Shown here: piece after piece, positions 6,111 through 7,394 of the stretch
How the letters are laid out: each line of letters opens with the position of its first letter
Position numbering within the stretch: the stretch's first letter is position 1
Assembly (NCBI GenBank): GCA_002451015.1
Contig: DKBB01000201.1
Location: forward strand, 1 to 7,394
From: Acidobacteria bacterium UBA6911
GTDB taxonomy: Bacteria; Acidobacteriota; UBA6911
Direction of reading: 5' to 3'
Length of the DNA stretch: 7,394 bases
Position numbers and translations under genes: made by a program
Notes under the pieces: generated by a model
Seen by the model: only the letters and a program-made list of their open reading frames with translations
Told to the model about the DNA's origin: nothing
Database searches by the model: none

Positions 6111-6136
6111 ACACGTCCGTGTTTCTCCACGAAACA
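6111..6136 (+). repeat. Two adjoining inverted repeats upstream of ino1
   Basis: ACACG/CGTGT (6111-6115 and 6118-6122, 2-base gap) is immediately followed by TGTTTC/GAAACA (6120-6125 and 6131-6136, 5-base loop). The two share bases 6120-6122, so as RNA only one could form at a time, and the 2-base gap of the first fits a protein-binding dyad better than a hairpin. It lies about 90 bases before the ino1 start and is a possible regulatory site. Short repeats of this size also arise by chance. Confidence 0.25.
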
Positions 6137-6225
6137 GAACTGATAATAACTGCGTGATGCGCAGGGGATTGCAGAAATCATCGGCAGTCTCCCCGATAGT
6201 GTCAGCCTTCTTGAGGAATTAGAAT

Positions 6226-7394
6226 ATGAGCTCCAAAGGAATCGATATCGCTCCTGCAAAAGGAAAATTAGGCATTGTCCTGCCCGGAATGGGCGCTGTC
6301 AGCTCCACCTTCATCGCCGGCGTCGAAGCGGTAAGGAAGGGTATTGCCAAACCGATCGGCTCACTCACCCAAATGGGAACCATACGGCTGGGCAAACGTA
6401 CTGAAAACCGGGTTCCGCTCATTAAGAATTTTGTGCCTCTTGCAGGACTGGATGACCTTGTCCTTGGAGGGTGGGACATATTTCCCGACAACGTGTACGA
6501 GGCCTCATCCAAAGCCGGTGTTCTTGAAAAAAGCCTTCTGGATCAGATCAAACCGGAACTCGAAAACATACAGCCGTGGCCGGCCGCGTTCGACCGATCC
6601 TACGTCAAACGCCTGGACGGAACTCATGTAAAAAAGGCGGCCAACAAAATGGAGCTGGCCTTGCAGATCCAGGAGGATATGAAAAACTTCCGGGAGCAGA
6701 AAAAACTGGACCGCATGGTGATGGTCTGGTGCGGCAGCACGGAAATCTTTTTAAAGAAGGAAGCCGTCCATCAGACGGTCGAAAGCTTTGAAAAAGGCCT
6801 GGTGAATAACGATCCCGGAATCGCCCCCAGCATGCTTTACGCGTATGCTGCCATAAAATCGGGAATTCCCTATGCGAACGGCGCTCCCAACCTTTCGGCC
6901 GATATTCCCGCCCTGATGCAGCTGGCACGGGAACGCAACGTTCCAATCTGCGGAAAGGACTTCAAGACCGGACAGACACTCATGAAAACAATTTTGGCTC
7001 CCGGTCTGAAAGCAAGGCTGATAGGACTCAACGGCTGGTTTTCCACCAACATTCTCGGCAACCGTGACGGGGAAGTCCTGGACGACCCGGAATCCTTCAA
7101 AACCAAGGAAGAGAGCAAGCTTTCGGTTCTGGAGCATATCCTGCAGCCGCAGCACTATCCGGACCTGTACTCGAATTATACCCACAAGGTCCGGATTAAC
7201 TACTACCCGCCGAGGGGCGACAACAAGGAAGGATGGGACAACATCGACATCTTCGGATGGCTGGGTTACCCTATGCAGATCAAAGTTGATTTCCTTTGCC
7301 GGGACTCTATTCTGGCGGCACCGATCGTACTCGATCTTGCCCTGTTCCTCGACCTGGCATTTCGATGTGGAATGAGCGGCATCCAGGAATGGCT
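6226..7394 (+). CDS. ino1: myo-Inositol-1-phosphate synthase (3' truncated by window edge)
   Basis: The frame stays open from ATG 6226 to the end of the window: 389 complete codons without a stop. The enzyme converts glucose 6-phosphate to myo-inositol 1-phosphate using NAD, the committed step to inositol lipids and soluble inositol compounds. Visible signatures are the dinucleotide-binding loop GIVLPGMGAVSST (16-28), GGWDIFPD (81-88), WCGSTE (about 168-173), NGAPNLSAD (218-226), GKDFKTGQT (243-251), NILGNRDGEVL (275-285), FKTKEESK (291-298), and RDSILAAPIVLDL (359-371). These correspond to conserved NAD- and substrate-binding blocks of MIPS, including the lysine-rich catalytic region. Roughly the last 50 residues should lie beyond the window. 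The start is set by a TAG two codons upstream and by GAGGA (6213-6217), 8 bases before the ATG. Sampled lines are slightly more G+C-rich than recO. Confidence 0.93.
   Translation, partial: MSSKGIDIAPAKGKLGIVLPGMGAVSSTFIAGVEAVRKGIAKPIGSLTQMGTIRLGKRTENRVPLIKNFVPLAGLDDLVLGGWDIFPDNVYEASSKAGVLEKSLLDQIKPELENIQPWPAAFDRSYVKRLDGTHVKKAANKMELALQIQEDMKNFREQKKLDRMVMVWCGSTEIFLKKEAVHQTVESFEKGLVNNDPGIAPSMLYAYAAIKSGIPYANGAPNLSADIPALMQLARERNVPICGKDFKTGQTLMKTILAPGLKARLIGLNGWFSTNILGNRDGEVLDDPESFKTKEESKLSVLEHILQPQHYPDLYSNYTHKVRINYYPPRGDNKEGWDNIDIFGWLGYPMQIKVDFLCRDSILAAPIVLDLALFLDLAFRCGMSGIQEW

Larger units (their letters stand above)
5844..6225 (+). other. Gene-free stretch of 382 bases between recO and ino1
   Basis: No protein I can recognise is encoded here on either strand. 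Moving downstream, it holds the heptad repeat (5854-5881), an inverted repeat GGGAATC/GATTCCC (5905-5911 and 5922-5928), an 8-bp hairpin followed by Ts (5978-5998), a widely spaced inverted repeat AAAAAGT/ACTTTTT (6015-6021 and 6067-6073), paired small hairpins at 6111-6136, and ATCGG/CCGAT (6180-6184 and 6193-6197) just before the ino1 ribosome-binding site. GATAAT at 6142-6147 resembles a -10 box, but no acceptable -35 lies 16-18 bases before it. The stretch may hold the ino1 promoter, decayed coding sequence or a small RNA; none of these is proven. Confidence 0.5.

Noticed and set aside
6119..6147. GATAAT as the -10 box of an ino1 promoter
   Set aside because: The -10 match is good, but the bases at the -35 position (GTGTTT and neighbours) do not resemble TTGACA.
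6344..6791. Plus-strand open frames inside ino1
   Set aside because: They are out-of-frame readings of the ino1 coding sequence, which is itself continuous and carries all family motifs.

Overview
This window reads as an ordinary chromosomal stretch of a bacterium. The base composition is mid-range (sampled 60-base lines run from about 37% to 60% G+C). A DdlA-type D-Ala-D-Ala ligase together with a phosphatidylserine synthase/decarboxylase pair suggests a peptidoglycan-containing organism that makes phosphatidylethanolamine, probably a diderm. I cannot fix the phylum. Nothing in the window looks like a phage, an insertion sequence, a CRISPR array or a defence system.

Layout. (1) Positions 1-315 hold the 3' end of holA (DNA polymerase III delta), convergent with rpsT (ribosomal protein S20, minus strand, 802-521). 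(2) Positions 803-1053 are a compact divergent control region. It has a good sigma70-type promoter for rpsT on the minus strand (TTGACA-17-TAAAGT) and another for phoH on the plus strand (TTGACT-17-TAGAAT), with the two -35 boxes 14 bp apart. A perfect 8-bp inverted repeat fills the spacer of the rpsT promoter and is a candidate operator. (3) phoH (PhoH/YbeZ ATPase) overlaps ddl, so the two are probably one transcript. (4) A small DUF465/YdcH-like coiled-coil protein follows. (5) psd and pssA, the two steps from CDP-diacylglycerol to phosphatidylethanolamine, are joined by an ATGA overlap. As sequenced, psd has lost one base in a G tract, which cuts off the part carrying the pyruvoyl serine. 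(6) recO (recombination mediator) follows. (7) A 382-base region without a recognisable gene starts with a heptad repeat that places stops in all three frames and also holds several hairpins. (8) The window ends inside a myo-inositol-1-phosphate synthase gene (ino1) with no stop, so it is partial.

How the genes fit together. holA, rpsT, phoH and recO are information-processing genes (replication, translation, RNA/ribosome metabolism, repair), ddl is cell-wall synthesis, and psd-pssA is membrane lipid synthesis. The ino1 gene makes the head-group precursor for inositol lipids or soluble inositol derivatives. With a CDP-alcohol phosphotransferase gene nearby, inositol lipid synthesis is a possible but unproven theme. 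The observations most worth a second look are the psd frameshift, the inverted repeat in the rpsT promoter, and the gene-free stretch before ino1. I found no clearly new biological system.
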